From Flaccisagitta enflata (Eukaryota; Chaetognatha; Sagittoidea; Aphragmophora), in contig OZ231127.1 of assembly GCA_965153355.1 (NCBI GenBank), forward strand, positions 97,278,001 to 97,342,000: a DNA stretch of 64,000 nt, in the 5' to 3' direction. The notes under the pieces are model-generated. The model did not search any database. It was not told where the DNA came from and was given only the letters and a program-made list of their open reading frames with translations. This document shows, in pieces, positions 44,041 to 55,964 of this stretch. A program made the translations under genes and the position numbers. Positions within the stretch are counted from its first letter, which is position 1; each line of letters starts with the position of its first letter.

Positions 44041-44995
44041 ATTTTTTTTTACCAACCATCCGACTGACCACTCATGGAACAATAAGACCAACAGAAGGAA
44101 GAACGTGATGCGAAGCTGCAACATTAGGAAAAACATCTTTTAACAGTTCAATATCAAATAAGGAATGCTGTGCAACTCCATGGTATTTCTTTCTTCTACC
44201 AAAGACAATTTTAATCAATTTGGAATTTAGACGTTTTTTTTTTTTTTTTTTTTTTTTTTTTTGTTTGCTTCATTTGTTTTGACGTGACCTAAGCATGAGA
44301 CAATGCTTCCTCAAAGAAGTAACTTATTTGCACTTATCCATATTCTTAGGATTCATTTACTCATCTATGACGGGTATACTACTTGCAATCAAACCATCAC
44401 AATTTCAGATAACAAAATCGGAGCTCAAGAGCTGTTTAGAACATTTTTCAGAAATCAATTATCATGTCTTGGGGCTGAGAAACGTCGCTTTGTAATCGGC
44501 GTGTTGGCGTGAAAAACCCTGTACAATGCCATCTCGATATGATATGAAGCCTTTGACCCTTTCTGATGATGGTAGAAGAAAGAAAAGCTAATATTCTTAT
44601 TGAATGGCAAATGAACTATTTAGTTAAAGATGACATGTCAAAGGATGATTTTTGCGCCATTTCGCGCAATCATCGGATTTATAAGAAAAATGTATAGTGT
44701 CATTCCTTCGTCTTTAGGGCAACCATGACAATAATTGTTGCAATGAGGGGAAGAACGACAAGACATTATGGAAGAGAAGGTTGAAAACTACATTTTTTAC
44801 ATACCAAAGTGTCAAAATTAGGGACAACCACAATATGCAAATGAGCTTATTGAGCGAACCTTAAATGCAACACTAGTAATAAATCTGAATAAAAAAGCAT
44901 AGGCAATGTAAACAAAAAGGCCATTAGAATAGAAGGTGTTGTCCATTGCTTTTCTCAGTTGCCTTCGACTTGTCCTGGTGTTGTCCTAAAACTGT
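44041..44995. other. No recognised feature
   Basis: AT-rich DNA with a poly-T run at about 44234-44262. Confidence 0.4.
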
Positions 44996-44999
44996 CCTG

Positions 45000-45185
45000 A
45001 ATTTGTCCCAATGCTAGGTGACTCAATATTGTATGAGATTCAGCATTAGTCATGCAACTGTCTTAGTTGCCCTAGTTGTCCAAGAGTTAATCTGGAATTG
45101 TTGGACGATTGTTTTAGTTGTCCAAGATTTGTCATAAAATTGTCCAAGAACTGTCCTTAAATTGTCCAAGAACTGTCCTTACCAT
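45000..45185. repeat. Degenerate TTGTCCAAGAACTGTCC repeat
   Basis: About 10- and 20-bp units of TTGTCC/ACTGTCC. Confidence 0.65.
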
Positions 45186-45249
45186 ACCCATACGCAAACC
45201 TGAGACGGCCCTTTGTGGCTCAAACTCAGAAAAACGGAGAAAAAGAGAG

Positions 45250-45397
<148 letters not shown>

Positions 45398-45446
45398 ACA
45401 CACATCCACACAAACACTTCCACACAGGCAGTTGACCAGACAGCAT

Positions 45447-45482
45447 GACATTTGATTTGATTTGATTTGATTTGATTTGATG
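45447..45482. repeat. (ATTTG)n pentamer, possible LINE tail
   Basis: Seven units. No LINE coding sequence is recognised beside it. Confidence 0.6.
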
Positions 45483-45715
45483 AGATGCACGCACAGAAGA
45501 ACAATTTAGAACATGCTTTGAAAAAAGAGACTCCTCTTTACAACTTTTTTCCATTCGGCGAGACGGCGACAGCCGCCTTTATTGGTATCAATGCAATATC
45601 TATGCTATTAATACATTTTATTTTTTGTCATACTTCTTTATTTTATCTTCTCTCTTTTTTTCATGAATAAACTTTTTGTATAACTTGAATAAATATTGTA
45701 GTGAAATATTCAACA

Positions 45716-45935
45716 ATGTAGAAGCGGAAGCGGAAGCGGAACCGAAAGCGGAAGCGGAGGCGGAAACTGTGCCTTCTAAAATGGTGGAAGTGGAAGCAGA
45801 AGCGGAAGCTATGCTTTTTGAAATAGTGGAAGCGGAAGCGAAAGCGGGAGCGGAAGCTGTCAATTTTTGAATATGGCAAGTGAAAACAGAAGCGGAAGCG
45901 GTCCAAAAATCTACCGCTTCTGCATCTCTTGTTGC
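45716..45935. mobile_element. hAT-like MITE with GGAAGC hexamers
   Basis: GTAGAAGCGGAAGCGG at the left and ACCGCTTCTGCATCTCT at the right. Hexamer interior as at 577-739. The left end is eroded and no duplication is visible. Confidence 0.5.
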
Positions 45936-46175
45936 AAATGCTAATTTTCTTAATTTCACCACTATGTTGCTTAGTAGTATAAAAAGCATTTTCTTCAGAT
46001 TCTGAAAGTGTTTTCAATTTTTATTCTGTATAATATTAACTAATTTAAACAAAGGTCAAAAGATTAATGTGTCTCAACGGAAGCAAAGGTTAAATCGCGA
46101 GAGGGAGCCTTCTTCTGACAAAACTTACTTAAAGAATTGCATGTCCGCAACAATCAATCAATCAATCAATCAACT

Positions 46176-46396
46176 AACAAGGCCGGATACACGGCTACTC
46201 TAGTGGCGTGCAGGTGAGCAGGAGCAGTGCTGGATAAGCTCACTAGGGCATCTGGGCGGGAGTAGTATGCTCAAAAAGCTCAAAAACGCCGAAAAAGTAA
46301 TAAGGGGACCGACAATCCGACCGACCAACCGACCGACCGACCAACCGACCGACCGACAAAGCGGGGTGTAGAGTCGCGTAGCACGCAACTAAAAAC
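46176..46396 (+). mobile_element. HINE-like element, family B
   Basis: AACAAGGCCGGATACACGGC, GACCGACCAACCGACC tract, hairpin AGTCGCGTAGCACGCAACT. Preceded by (CAAT)n. Confidence 0.92.
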
Positions 46397-46596
46397 TTTG
46401 CCTCTTCAACACGCAAGAATCCCCCATAAACTTCGACCATTGGTTGAAGAACCTCAAATAGCTTTTTTCCCCCTCAAATTCTTTTGTCATTCAGTGACTG
46501 GTGACATTTTTTGTCATTATCACGCGACCCTCGAAATTTGCCTTGATACTTTCGAGTCATTTTCATTTCTGCCTCTGTTATTTGCTCTTCAATATA

Positions 46597-47126
46597 CAGT
46601 AGATGTCATCTAGACTTGGAAATACAGGGGAATTCATGACAGGAAAACAAATAAGCAGAAAAGATAGACTGAAATGTAAACTAATTGAACATGCTTTATT
46701 GCAGACACGTTTTCATGTAATTACATGCCAAGTCAAGTATTCAAGTCTAGAACATGAAATAAAACATTTTTCTCTTTTCTTCATAGAATGTCTGTAAGAA
46801 TATCGTCGTTTGGCGGCTTGCTAAGCATCACAGGTCTGTCACACATAGTTACGCCCCCTAGCAACGGCTAAACGAGCAATATTCTTACAGAACATACTGT
46901 GGGAAAGTTGTAACAAATTTCATTTTAAATAATGTTCCCTCAAAAAGATTCTCAAAATATTGATAGTTTGGCGTGAATACATGGAAATGTGTTTCCATAG
47001 CAACCAACACTCATGGGCAATAAAGCATCCTTTTATTAATTTATATTTCAAATATCAGCCTCTTAAGTTTATTTGTCTTCCTGTAATGAATTCCCCCGTA
47101 TTTCCAAGTCTAGATGACATCTACTG
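46597..47126. mobile_element. 530-bp inverted-repeat element with TA duplication
   Basis: CAGTAGATGTCATCTAGAC opposes GTCTAGATGACATCTACTG, between TA at 46595-46596 and 47127-47128. GGAAATACAGGGGAATTCAT also matches its inverse. A second hairpin (TGTAAGAATAT / ATATTCTTACA) lies at the centre. Confidence 0.9.
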
Positions 47127-47903
47127 TACGTTATGGTTAGATATTCAAAACCATCAAATATCCATATTCCTTAAAGTATCAATAAGAAAAAAAAAAGATA
47201 AGTGACGCGAGGTTACATGTCGTTTTCTGTTTGACGCACTGCTTTAAATTGGGCAGAGCTCGTGTTTCGTAGTAATTACATGTACAAGTACAAGTACCTT
47301 CTAAGTACTAGTAACCATGCCAAAAAAATAAATTGCACTATTTTTGGACGACTCTTGGTTCGTTCATAGAAGGTGAAACTATAAAAAAATCAGTGAGCAT
47401 TTGAAAGAGCTTCAAAAAATCTATCAATCGAGTGGTGTCAGAGCGTTGTAGCTCAAAAACTTTAGAAATTAAAATGATATGAAGTAAAGATGTCAATTTT
47501 GCTTACTGCCAGAAAGAGCGTTTTCACATAACCCTTTGAAATGTACCTTCCACTTTCATTTAATCATATTTTCTAAACGGATTAAGTTACAAATTTCTGC
47601 TTGGCGCCATTTTGAACAAAATTTTCCAAATTTTTTTTTCTTTATTTAGGTCAGTATTTACATAGATACATAGGAAAAAGTGGAAAATTCTGATGATTAA
47701 TAAACTCACTTCAAGGAAAGTGGAGTGATTAACTTCATTTAGTTGTCATTTTTAACCAATGAAAGTTACAACATTCTGCTTGGTCTAGTTTTAAAGAATT
47801 TTTGAATATCTTTCTAACGGTCACTGATTTTCTATAGTTTACTTGAAAGAGAGCGATTAGGTATGTGTTTTAAGATAAGAATGTAATTTTTTTCTTTGGC
47901 ATG

Positions 47904-47910
<7 letters not shown>
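47127..47910. other. No gene; foldback-like motifs
   Basis: Scattered TTTCTAAACGGATTAAGTTA and GTTGTAGCTCAAAAACTTTA recall foldback arms, but I cannot define ends. Confidence 0.35.
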
Positions 47911-47957
<47 letters not shown>

Positions 47958-47967
47958 CCTCTCTCTC
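47911..47967. repeat. (CT)n microsatellite
   Basis: CT tract with TTTC and CCC interruptions. Confidence 0.95.
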
Positions 47968-48195
47968 TTTGTGACAATATCAAGCCAACTCTTTACAATC
48001 AGAATGTCACACAAGCGACCAATTTCCCACCACCAACTAATGCCTAATATCTAATGGCTGTAATGCGGGTTCTTCATCAACATGTAATCGAATGGTCGTG
48101 GGTGTTAATCAGGTCATCCATCAGTATCGTAACCGCTTCGTGTTGAAATCTTCAATCTTTGGCCACTTCGATTTGTTCACTTCGCGACTCTTTCA

Positions 48196-49090
48196 ATGGC
48201 GATCATTCCCGTTAATTTGTATGTCTCTGTCTTTGTCTCATGTCTCTTTATTTATTATGTCTCTATCTTTATCTCTCCAGGGCGTGATTCTAATGACGAC
48301 AAAAATCACCAATCATTCCCGTTTATTTGTATGTCTCTATCTTTGTCTCATTTCTCTTTATTTCTCATGTCTCTATCTTTGTCTCTCCAGGGCGTGTTTC
48401 TAATGACAACAACAATCGCTATCATTCCCGTTGATTTGTATGTCTATCTTTGTCTCATTTCTCTTTATTTCTTATGTCTCTATCTTTATCTCTCCAAGGC
48501 GTGTTTCTAATGACGACAACAATCGCTATCATTCCCGTTAATTTATATGTCTCTATCTTTGTCTCATTTCTCTCTATTTCTCATGTCTCTATCTTTATCT
48601 CTCCAGGGCGTGTTTCTAATGACGACAACAATCGCTATCATTCCTATTAATTTGTATGTCTCTGTCTTTGTCTCATTTCTCTTTATTTATTATGTCTCTA
48701 TCTTTATCACTCCAGGGCGTGTTTCTATTGACGACAACAATCGCTATCATTCCCGTTGATTTGTATGTCTCTATCTTTGTCTCATTTCTCTTTATTTCTT
48801 ATGTCTCTATCTTTATCTCTCCAAAGCATGTTTCTAATGACGACAACAATCGCGATCATTCCCGTTAATTTGTTTGTCTCTATCTTTGTCTCATTTCTCT
48901 TTATTTCTTATGTCTCTATCTTTATCTCTCCAGGGCCTGTTTTTAATAACGACAACAATCGCTATCATTCCCGTTAATTTGTATGTCTCTATCTTTGTCT
49001 CATTTCTCTTTATTTCTCATGTCTCTATCTCTATCTCTCCAGGGCATGTTTCAAATGACGACAACAATCACGATCCTTCCCCTTAATTGT
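48196..49090 (+). repeat. 109-bp tandem repeat, about 8 units
   Basis: Units carry ATTCCCGTTAATTTGTATGT, TTTGTCTCATTTCTCTTTAT and ATCTCTCCAGGGCGTGTTTC. Since 109 is not a multiple of 3, frames rotate through the array and all look open. Each unit contains an AG after a pyrimidine tract and a GTATGT about 50 bp later. Confidence 0.95.
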
Positions 49091-49138
49091 GTTGGCAGCG
49101 TGAACGCATATCTATAGATTTGAAATACACTTTTTTTC

Positions 49139-50419
49139 TTTTATAAGAGACCAGTTTATAAGAGACATGAGACTGAGATATGCCAAAATTTTAAGAACAA
49201 AATAAGAGAATGCCCAGGCTGAGATTCAGTTTTGGTCATTTTCAAAACAATTTTTAGTCGCGTGCACGCGACTCTACAACCCGCTTTGTCCGTCGGTCTG
49301 TCGGTCGGTTGGTCCGTCACACTTTACTTTTTTTATCACTTTTATTTCTTTAAGTCATTTTTAGTCATTTTAAGTTATTTTAAGTCATTCTAAGTCATTT
49401 TAAGTCATTCTGAGTCATTCTAAGTCATTTTAAGTCATTTCAAGTCATTATTGTCATTTTAGTGAATTTAGTCTTATGCATCATTTTATGTCATTCTAGG
49501 TCATTCTCAGTCATTTTTAGTCATTCTGAGTCATTTTAAGTCATTCTTAGTAATTTTGAGTCATTCAGTCCTTTTTTTGTGATTTTAGTCAATTTAGTCC
49601 TTTAAATCATTTTAAGTCATTTTAAGTCATTTTAAGTCATTTTAAATCATTTTAAGTCATTTTAAGTCATTTTAAGTCATTTTAAGTCATTCTCAGTCAT
49701 TTAAAGTCATTTTAAGTCATTATTGACATTTTAGTCAATATAATCCTTTATATCATTTTAAATCATTTTAGGTCATTTTAAGTTGTTGTAAGTCATTCTA
49801 AGTCATTTTAAGTCATTGTAAGTCATTGTAAGTCATTCTTAGTCGTTTTAAGTCAATCTAAGTCATTTTAAGTCAATCTAAGTCATTTTAAGTCATTCTT
49901 AGTCAATTTAATTTATTATTGTCAGTTTAGTCAATATTGTCCTTTACATCATTTTAAGTCCGTCTAAGTCATTCTAAGTCATTCTACATCATTCCAAGTC
50001 ATTTTAAGTCATTCTAAGTCCTTCTTAGTCAGTCTAAGGCGATTAAAAACATACATTAGGAGTCAGGTCAATCATTTATTTTTGTCTTGCACGCGACTTA
50101 TAGGTGTTGGCCTTGTTTTTTTAATTTCTGATCTAAAAAAAGAATTTTTTTTCAAATTTTTCAGAAATATAGGTTTTTTATCTATAACAGAATTTCCTTA
50201 TTTAGTTTGCCTATGAAATCAGGCATTATATTAAAAAAAAACCATGATAATTACCAAGTTTAAGATACAAATATTATAAATGAGGTGTTTCCATATGATT
50301 TAAATTTTAATAAACATCAAAGAAATTAAGAACACTTTAAGAGAATTTCAGGCTGAAAACGGCCCAAAATTTAAGAACACCCAGGCGGAGTTCAAAAAAG
50401 TTGTCTCTTACAACGGATT
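49139..50419. mobile_element. Inverted-repeat element split by a HINE
   Basis: TTATAAGAGACCAG and AAGAACAAAATAAGAGAA, GCCCAGGCTGAGATTC at the left face AAGAACACTTTAAGAGAA, CCCAGGCGGAGTTC and GTCTCTTACAAC at the right. Same motif set as 39358-39792. Confidence 0.45.
49256..50117 (-). mobile_element. HINE-like element, family A, full length
   Basis: Hairpin AGTCGCGTGCACGCGACT, CTCTACAACCCGCTTTGTCC, GGTCGGTTGG, ACACTTTACTTTTTTTATC, a long TTTTAAGTCATTC array and the end CTTGCACGCGACTTATAGGT GTTGGCCTTGTT. Confidence 0.95.
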
Positions 50420-50539
50420 GCGTAGAAAATTCGAAAACCCGTTTTTTGTCACGTTTTGCTATTCCCCAATAGCATCAAAGACACTATAGTTACGATTTTT
50501 GCATATCACGACTTCGTTTCTGGTCGTTACGGTTTAGTT

Positions 50540-50650
50540 AAAGCTATATAAAGCTTTAAAAAGCTATTTACAACTATTTGAAGCTGTTTGAAACTATTTG
50601 AAGCTATTCAAAGCTATTCAAAGCTATTTAGAGCTAGTTAATAAACATAA
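50540..50650. repeat. AAGCTATTTGAAGCTATT tandem repeat
   Basis: Units of 10-12 bp, diverged. Confidence 0.75.
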
Positions 50651-50699
50651 AACGAAATGTATGTGTCTGTCTGTCTGTCTGTCTCACTGTATCTCTGTA

Positions 50700-51480
50700 A
50701 TTATCTCTCTATGAGACCAAAACCTAGAAAATCGTTTCAGCATTTATGTTACATCGATGTTATCAAATCTCATGTTAAGCATCTCAGAGAATGATTGATC
50801 ATTTTCAAACTTTGGTCATTTTTTATAAAAACATTCTTGATAAAAAGAATATATAAATACTTTTATGTAAAAATTTTAAAGAATAAATAATTAAAGTAAA
50901 TGAAACTAGAATTTAAGTATGAAACTTTAAATATTAAAGGTTAAAAAAAGAGTAAAAAAACTATATGTAGAAAATTAAAAGTGGAAAAATTAAAAGGAAA
51001 AAAGGAAAAGAGTCAAAAAGTCAAAAAAAAATAATCAAAAAGTCAAGAAGTAAAAAGAGAATAAAGAAAATTAAAAACTAAAAAGTGAAAAGTGAAAAAT
51101 AAAAAATAAAAAATAAAAAATGAGAAATGAAAAAATGAGAAATGAAAAGTAAAAAATTAAAGGTGAAAAGTGAAAAGTGACTTATAAAAAATGAAAAATA
51201 AAAAATGAAAAATGAAAAAAATCATTACTGATAGTAAATATATTATATGATATTCTTTCTATCTTTAGTTTTTTTCAAATGATCACAAAAAATCCACAAT
51301 GAGTAAAAAAGATGCACAAAAAAGTGACAGCAATGACGACAATGATAACACCTCAAATAACACCATATAGACGCCAAAATGGCGTTACGTTGCCATGGAG
51401 AATACCGGAAATTGCGTTACTACAGAAGTCGTTATGCAATGGGTTGGTCTCTTATAAAAAAAAAAGTGCACCGTATAATA
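50700..51480. other. AT-rich, AAAAATGAAAAGTGAAAA-like simple DNA
   Basis: Purine-rich cryptic repeat at about 50930-51220. Otherwise nothing recognisable. Confidence 0.5.
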
Positions 51481-51483
51481 CAG

Positions 51484-51923
51484 TCCGTATTTCGTCTAAT
51501 TAGCGCCTGGGGCGCTTATGAAACAAGGCCGGATACATGGCTACCCCAGTCGCGTGCAAGTGGGCGGCCACCAGATCATTTGGGCAGGAGCAGTGAGGCC
51601 AAAAACCACAAAGACCCCAAAAAAGTAAAGTGTGACCAACGGACCGACGGAAGGACTGACGGAACGACAAAGCGGGGTGTAGCACGCGACTAAAAAAAGA
51701 ATAATATTTTCATCTTAACCCTGTATTTAGCGCCTCCTCTATGATACTAAAAAAATTGGAATCTATTTTAGAAACAAAGTACAAAAAAAAATATTTAGAA
51801 AAAAGCAATAAACAACTGCATTGTAAAGATGTGAAAAAAAGACGAAAACATATTGAAGGTAAAACGTTTTTTGAATAGGGGGCGCTAACAAGAGGGGGTG
51901 CGCTAATTAGAGGAAATACGGTA
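51484..51923. mobile_element. Inverted-repeat element, CGTATTTCCTCTAATTAGCG ends
   Basis: TCCGTATTTCGTCTAATTAG at the left and CTAATTAGAGGAAATACGG at the right, with GCGCC inside. Interrupted by a family B HINE. Related ends at about 52910-52945 and 54108-54271. Confidence 0.75.
51522..51697 (+). mobile_element. HINE-like element, family B, nested
   Basis: AACAAGGCCGGATACATGGC to GTGTAGCACGCGACTAAAAA. The left half of the terminal hairpin stem is deleted. Confidence 0.9.
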
Positions 51924-52115
51924 ACTCACAAAGGAGTGAGAGCAGTGAGTGAGTGAAGTTGTGAGGTGTGAACAGAGCCAGCGAGCTAAGGGAACATATC
52001 AAAACGTTGTAGCGAAACTTACTCCATAATAAGGAGAATAAGCGGTGCGAGCTAACAGAGCGAGCGACAGACTGGCCCGTTAAGAACATATTTATCTGTG
52101 ACTAGTAACGCGCCC
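51924..52115. mobile_element. PIF/Harbinger-like MITE, right part
   Basis: GAGCGAGCGACAGACTGGCCC, GTTAAGAACATATTTATC, GACTAGTAACGCGCCC. The left end is missing. Confidence 0.5.
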
Positions 52116-52309
52116 ATTTCTGCGGCTTCTTTTCTCCTTCAGCCTCATGAAAATGTCCATTGTCAGATGTGCTCGTTATGAACCAGATTAACCCAAGCCC
52201 AAGGGTCGATAATACGCCGGTGGGAAAGGTTCTCTACGAGTTTTTCGTCAAATTTCGTCAAAATGTCCTCAATCTTGTTCTCGTTAAAACATCAAAAATC
52301 CCGTTTTTT

Positions 52310-52790
52310 TGCAGCGGCCCCGAAGGGGTCGATGACCTATGCTTTCACACATATGGGGAATTTTCTCCTCCTCCTTCTTCCTCTCCACCTTTGTACCCCC
52401 CCCCTCCCTCCAACCTCCAGGCCCATATCTCAGCCTTGAGGCCCATATCCTAGCCTCAGGGCCCAAATCCCAGTCTTGAGGCCCAAATCCTGACCTCAAC
52501 GCCCAAATCTCAGCCCCAAGGCCCAAATTCCTGCCTCAAGGGATTTGGGCCTCAAGACTGGGATTTGGGCCTCGAGGCTAGGATATGGGCCTTGAGGATG
52601 AGATATGGGCCTGGAGGTTGGGGGGAGGGGGGGTGCGGAGGAGGAGGAGGAGAAGAAGGAGGAGGAGGAGAAAATTCCTTCATCAATCCCTTCAGGACTA
52701 CTGCCCTGCTCCCTCCCTCAACTACCATTGTAACTTACTGAAGCAGGGCACGGGTACCGCTGACCATCTAACGCTTTTGCGACTATTGTC
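52310..52790 (-). mobile_element. HINE-like element, family C, palindromic core
   Basis: GCAGCGGCCCCGAAGGGG, GATGACCTATGCTTTCACAC, then GAGGCCCAAATCC units that invert near 52540, and end GGCACGGGTACCGCTGACC, AACGCTTTTGCGACTATT. Confidence 0.8.
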
Positions 52791-52907
52791 GTTGGTGATC
52801 GTCACTTTTCTAGTTTTCATGCAGTTTCATGTTTTTCCGTCCTCTTTGAATTTTATAAACCGATCCTTTCAGAGGCGGTCATCGTTGAGGTTGAAACGAT
52901 AAAAGAT

Positions 52908-52972
52908 GTACCGTATTTCCTCTAATTAGCGCTCGGGGCGCTGACTTAACAAACAAGGCCGGATACACGGGC
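52908..52972. mobile_element. Junction of two truncated elements
   Basis: GTACCGTATTTCCTCTAATT (left end of the 51484-type element), then AACAAGGCCGGATACACGGG, only the first 20 bp of a family B HINE. Confidence 0.6.
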
Positions 52973-52984
52973 CAAGACGGTGCG

Positions 52985-53280
52985 CCGAGCGTTATTTATT
53001 CATAGCTATCCCTAGCTCCATCAGACCTATCCCTAGCTCTATCAGACCTATCCCGCCAAGCATTATTAATCCATAGCTATCCCTAGCTCCATCAGACCTA
53101 TCCCTAGCTCTATCAGACCATTCCTAGCTCTATAAGACCTATCCCGAGCTCTATCAGGCCTTTCCCAAGCTCTATCAGACCTATCACCAGCTCTATCAGA
53201 CCTATCCCAAGACCTATCCGACCTATCACCAGACCTATCCGACCTATCCCCAGCTCTATAAGACCTAACCGTAGCTGATT
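52985..53280 (+). repeat. About 22-bp satellite AGCTCTATCAGACCTATCCC
   Basis: About 13 units with diverged spacing. Confidence 0.9.
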
Positions 53281-53282
53281 AT

Positions 53283-53715
53283 ATTAGTATCATTTAAGAT
53301 ATATATGATATATATGATATATATGATATATATGATATACATGATATGATTTATGATATGATATGATATATGATATGATATGATATATGATATGAGATAT
53401 GATATGATATGTGATGATATGATATGATATATGATATGATATATGATATGATATGTGATATGATATATGATATGATATATGATATGATATATGATATGAT
53501 ATATGATATGATATGATATGATATGATATATGATATATGATATATGATATATAATATGTGATATATGATATGATATATGATATGATATATGATATATATA
53601 TATATACGATATGATATAAAATATGATATATGATATACATATATATATGATATATATGATGATATATATGATATATATGATATCCTTCATGATATATATC
53701 ATTTATGATATATTA
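53283..53715. repeat. (ATATG)n / ATATC-rich array
   Basis: TGATATGATATATGATATG units. The open frames are simple-sequence artefacts. Confidence 0.95.
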
Positions 53716-53782
53716 GTATCATTTATGATGAACGAAATGAGTTTTCTATTGATTTCAAACATATTTAGCGATTTTTCATTTG

Positions 53783-53853
53783 AGCGTGACCGATGGATGG
53801 ACGGACGGACGGACGGACAGAGCTTCTTATAGAGATGCTATGGCGCATGTTAA
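53783..53853 (+). mobile_element. HINE-like family E/F, 3' end
   Basis: GAGCGTGACCGATGGATGG, (ACGG)n, CAGAGCTTCTTATAGAGATG and hairpin AGATGCTATGGCGCATGT. Confidence 0.65.
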
Positions 53854-53923
53854 AATCATCCTAGCATATTTCTGAATCATTTCCAGTGATTTTTGCTTCT
53901 TTTCGAGATTTTCAACTCGAGCG

Positions 53924-53975
53924 TGACCAACCAACATACAGAGCCTCTTATAGAGGTGCTATGGCGCACCTAAAA
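53924..53975 (+). mobile_element. HINE-like family F, 3' end
   Basis: GAGCGTGACCAACC, GAGCCTCTTATAGAGG and hairpin AGGTGCTATGGCGCACCT. Confidence 0.65.
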
Positions 53976-53986
53976 ATGACATTGCC

Positions 53987-54106
53987 TTTTTAGGTGCGAC
54001 AAAGAACCTCTATAACTGGCTGTGTCCGTTGGTCGGTCGATCGGTCGGGTAACGCATTAATTCGACGATCCACACGTCGCACCTTATTGGCCTACTTGGC
54101 CTTGTT
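53987..54106 (-). mobile_element. HINE-like element, family F, short
   Basis: TTTTTAGGTGCGAC, AACCTCTATAACTGGCTGTG, GGTCGGTCGATCGGTCGGG, and far end ACGTCGCACCTTATTGGCC TACTTGGCCTTGTTT. Confidence 0.75.
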
Positions 54107-54107
54107 T

Positions 54108-54271
54108 ACCCTCTGTTTAGCGCCCCTCTTCAATATTAAAAGATGGGAAAAAAACATTCTTAAAAAAAAAAAATCAAGAATGAATAGAGGATATTGAAAG
54201 ATACAAAAATCAAAATGAAGGTGAAACTTTATTTCAAAATAGGAAGGGCGCATTTAGAGGAAGGACGGTTT
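54108..54271. mobile_element. Short inverted-repeat element, GTTTAGCGCCC ends
   Basis: ACCCTCTGTTTAGCGCCCCT opposes AGGGCGCATTTAGAGGAAGG. Related to 51484-51923. Confidence 0.55.
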
Positions 54272-54416
54272 ATGTATCATTCATCAGGATGAATAAGATC
54301 CAAGCTGCATAAGAATTATACTTAACTATGACTGAAAAAAAAACAACACTAATCTTAGACAATTGGCATCTCAGATATCTTTAGATCGACCAACGCAAGA
54401 CGTTATGGTTCCTTTT

Positions 54417-54650
54417 TCAGTTGCGGACACGCAACTCTACAAGAGGCTTTGTCCGTCTGCCGGTCCGTCGCTTTGTCCGTTCATCCGTCGGACCATCTGT
54501 TTGTCCGTGGACACGAGTCGAAAAGTGCGAAAATGAGCGTATTACGTAGTTGGTTTTTGTGTATGCGTGGGGGACATGGGGTATGGATGGGGGTTGGATG
54601 CCCCTGCCCACCCGTCCGCAACGATATTATGACCCCGCGTCACTTGTTTA
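54417..54650 (-). mobile_element. HINE-like element, family D, best copy
   Basis: Hairpin AGTTGCGGACACGCAACT, CTACAAGAGGCTTTGTCC, a GTCCGTCGG tract, GCCCCTGCCCACCCGTCCGC, AACGATATTATGACC, CGCGTCACTTGTTTA. Confidence 0.85.
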
Positions 54651-54907
54651 GGATAGGCAATATTGCCACCAAACAGAATAGAAACAAAAGGCAAATAAAA
54701 GAGAGAAAAAAAAAGACTATCGAACTGAAAACATGCTCAGGAGATTTGCAGAGGAGAAAAAGTTGAAACGCACAAAAAAGTCATTTTGACCTCAAATCTT
54801 GAAAAAAAAAGGTTTCGTTGAACAAAGAAGAGAGAACTGCATGGAATTGTGGATCAGATTTGTGGGATGGCACGATCACGAGGATGAAAAGTGCATTTCC
54901 ATCTTTA

Positions 54908-55074
54908 GGGGGCGTTTCTAGTCAAAGACGATCGCGTTTTGAACGGGCCACTCGGTCGCTCGCTACGTTCGTTCACTCCCTCGTGGGACAGTTGAAATTC
55001 TTGAATATGTGTTCACGCTGTTATCGCGTTTCACGGGAACAAACGCGTTTTTCATCTTCACTAGAAACACGCCC
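54908..55074. mobile_element. PIF/Harbinger-like MITE with TTA duplication
   Basis: GGGGGCGTTTCTAGTCAAAG opposes CTTCACTAGAAACACGCCC. TTA flanks both sides (54905-54907, 55075-55077). Interior ACTCCCTCGTGGGACAGTTG. Confidence 0.9.
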
Positions 55075-55120
55075 TTACATCTTTCTGGCGCCTTTTCATA
55101 CTCACCGTGGTTTTGAGCGT

Positions 55121-55440
55121 TTTTAGATGCGTCCTCGCATCTCTATAAGAAGGTCTGTCCGTCCGTCCGTCCGTCCGCCCGTCCGTCCGTCGGTCCGTCC
55201 GTCCGTTACGCCTCTTTTAAACATCGCGTTTCTCAGCTGTTTTTGGCCACGGCGAGATCGTAGACTGATTTAAACGATCGATACACGTGTTTTGAGAGAC
55301 TTCTTTGACTCTTATGTCAGATATTCCAGCAGTTTGTCTATCTGTTAAGTCTGTTCATCCATCTGTCTAACACAATCAGCGCGAATTTCGCTCCATGTAA
55401 GGACACAGTCAGGACGCATCGTTGCCCGGTCGGGCTTGTT
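55121..55440 (-). mobile_element. HINE-like element, family E, full
   Basis: Hairpin AGATGCGTCCTCGCATCT (55125-55142), CTATAAGAAGGTCTGTCC, (GTCC)n, a single-copy middle, and far end CAGGACGCATCGTTGCCC GGTCGGGCTTGTT. Confidence 0.88.
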
Positions 55441-55616
55441 AAAACTCGTCAGGCTCTGTCTCATATAATGACCACGAGACTTTGAGGGCCAATTTCTCAT
55501 TTCATACACGTTTTACTAAGTACAAGAGAGAGGCCATTCCAACGGAGCCAAATATAGAACGGTAATTTTCATGCGGAGGAAGGGAAGAAAGGGGGGGGGG
55601 GAAATACATACAATCC

Positions 55617-55964
<348 letters not shown>

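Noticed and set aside
43802-44071. Minus-strand protein of 89 residues
   Set aside because: Overlaps a foldback and mirrors the GC3-rich plus-strand frame; no motif.
45618-46017. Ala-Ser or Arg-Phe repeat proteins on the minus strand
   Set aside because: Translations of GGAAGC hexamers in a MITE.
48092-49086. Chain of overlapping 70-residue frames that look like a membrane protein family
   Set aside because: A 109-bp tandem repeat read in rotating frames; no start, stop or motif pattern beyond the repeat.
53265-53702. Tyr-His-Ile rich 145-residue frame
   Set aside because: Translation of ATATG repeats.
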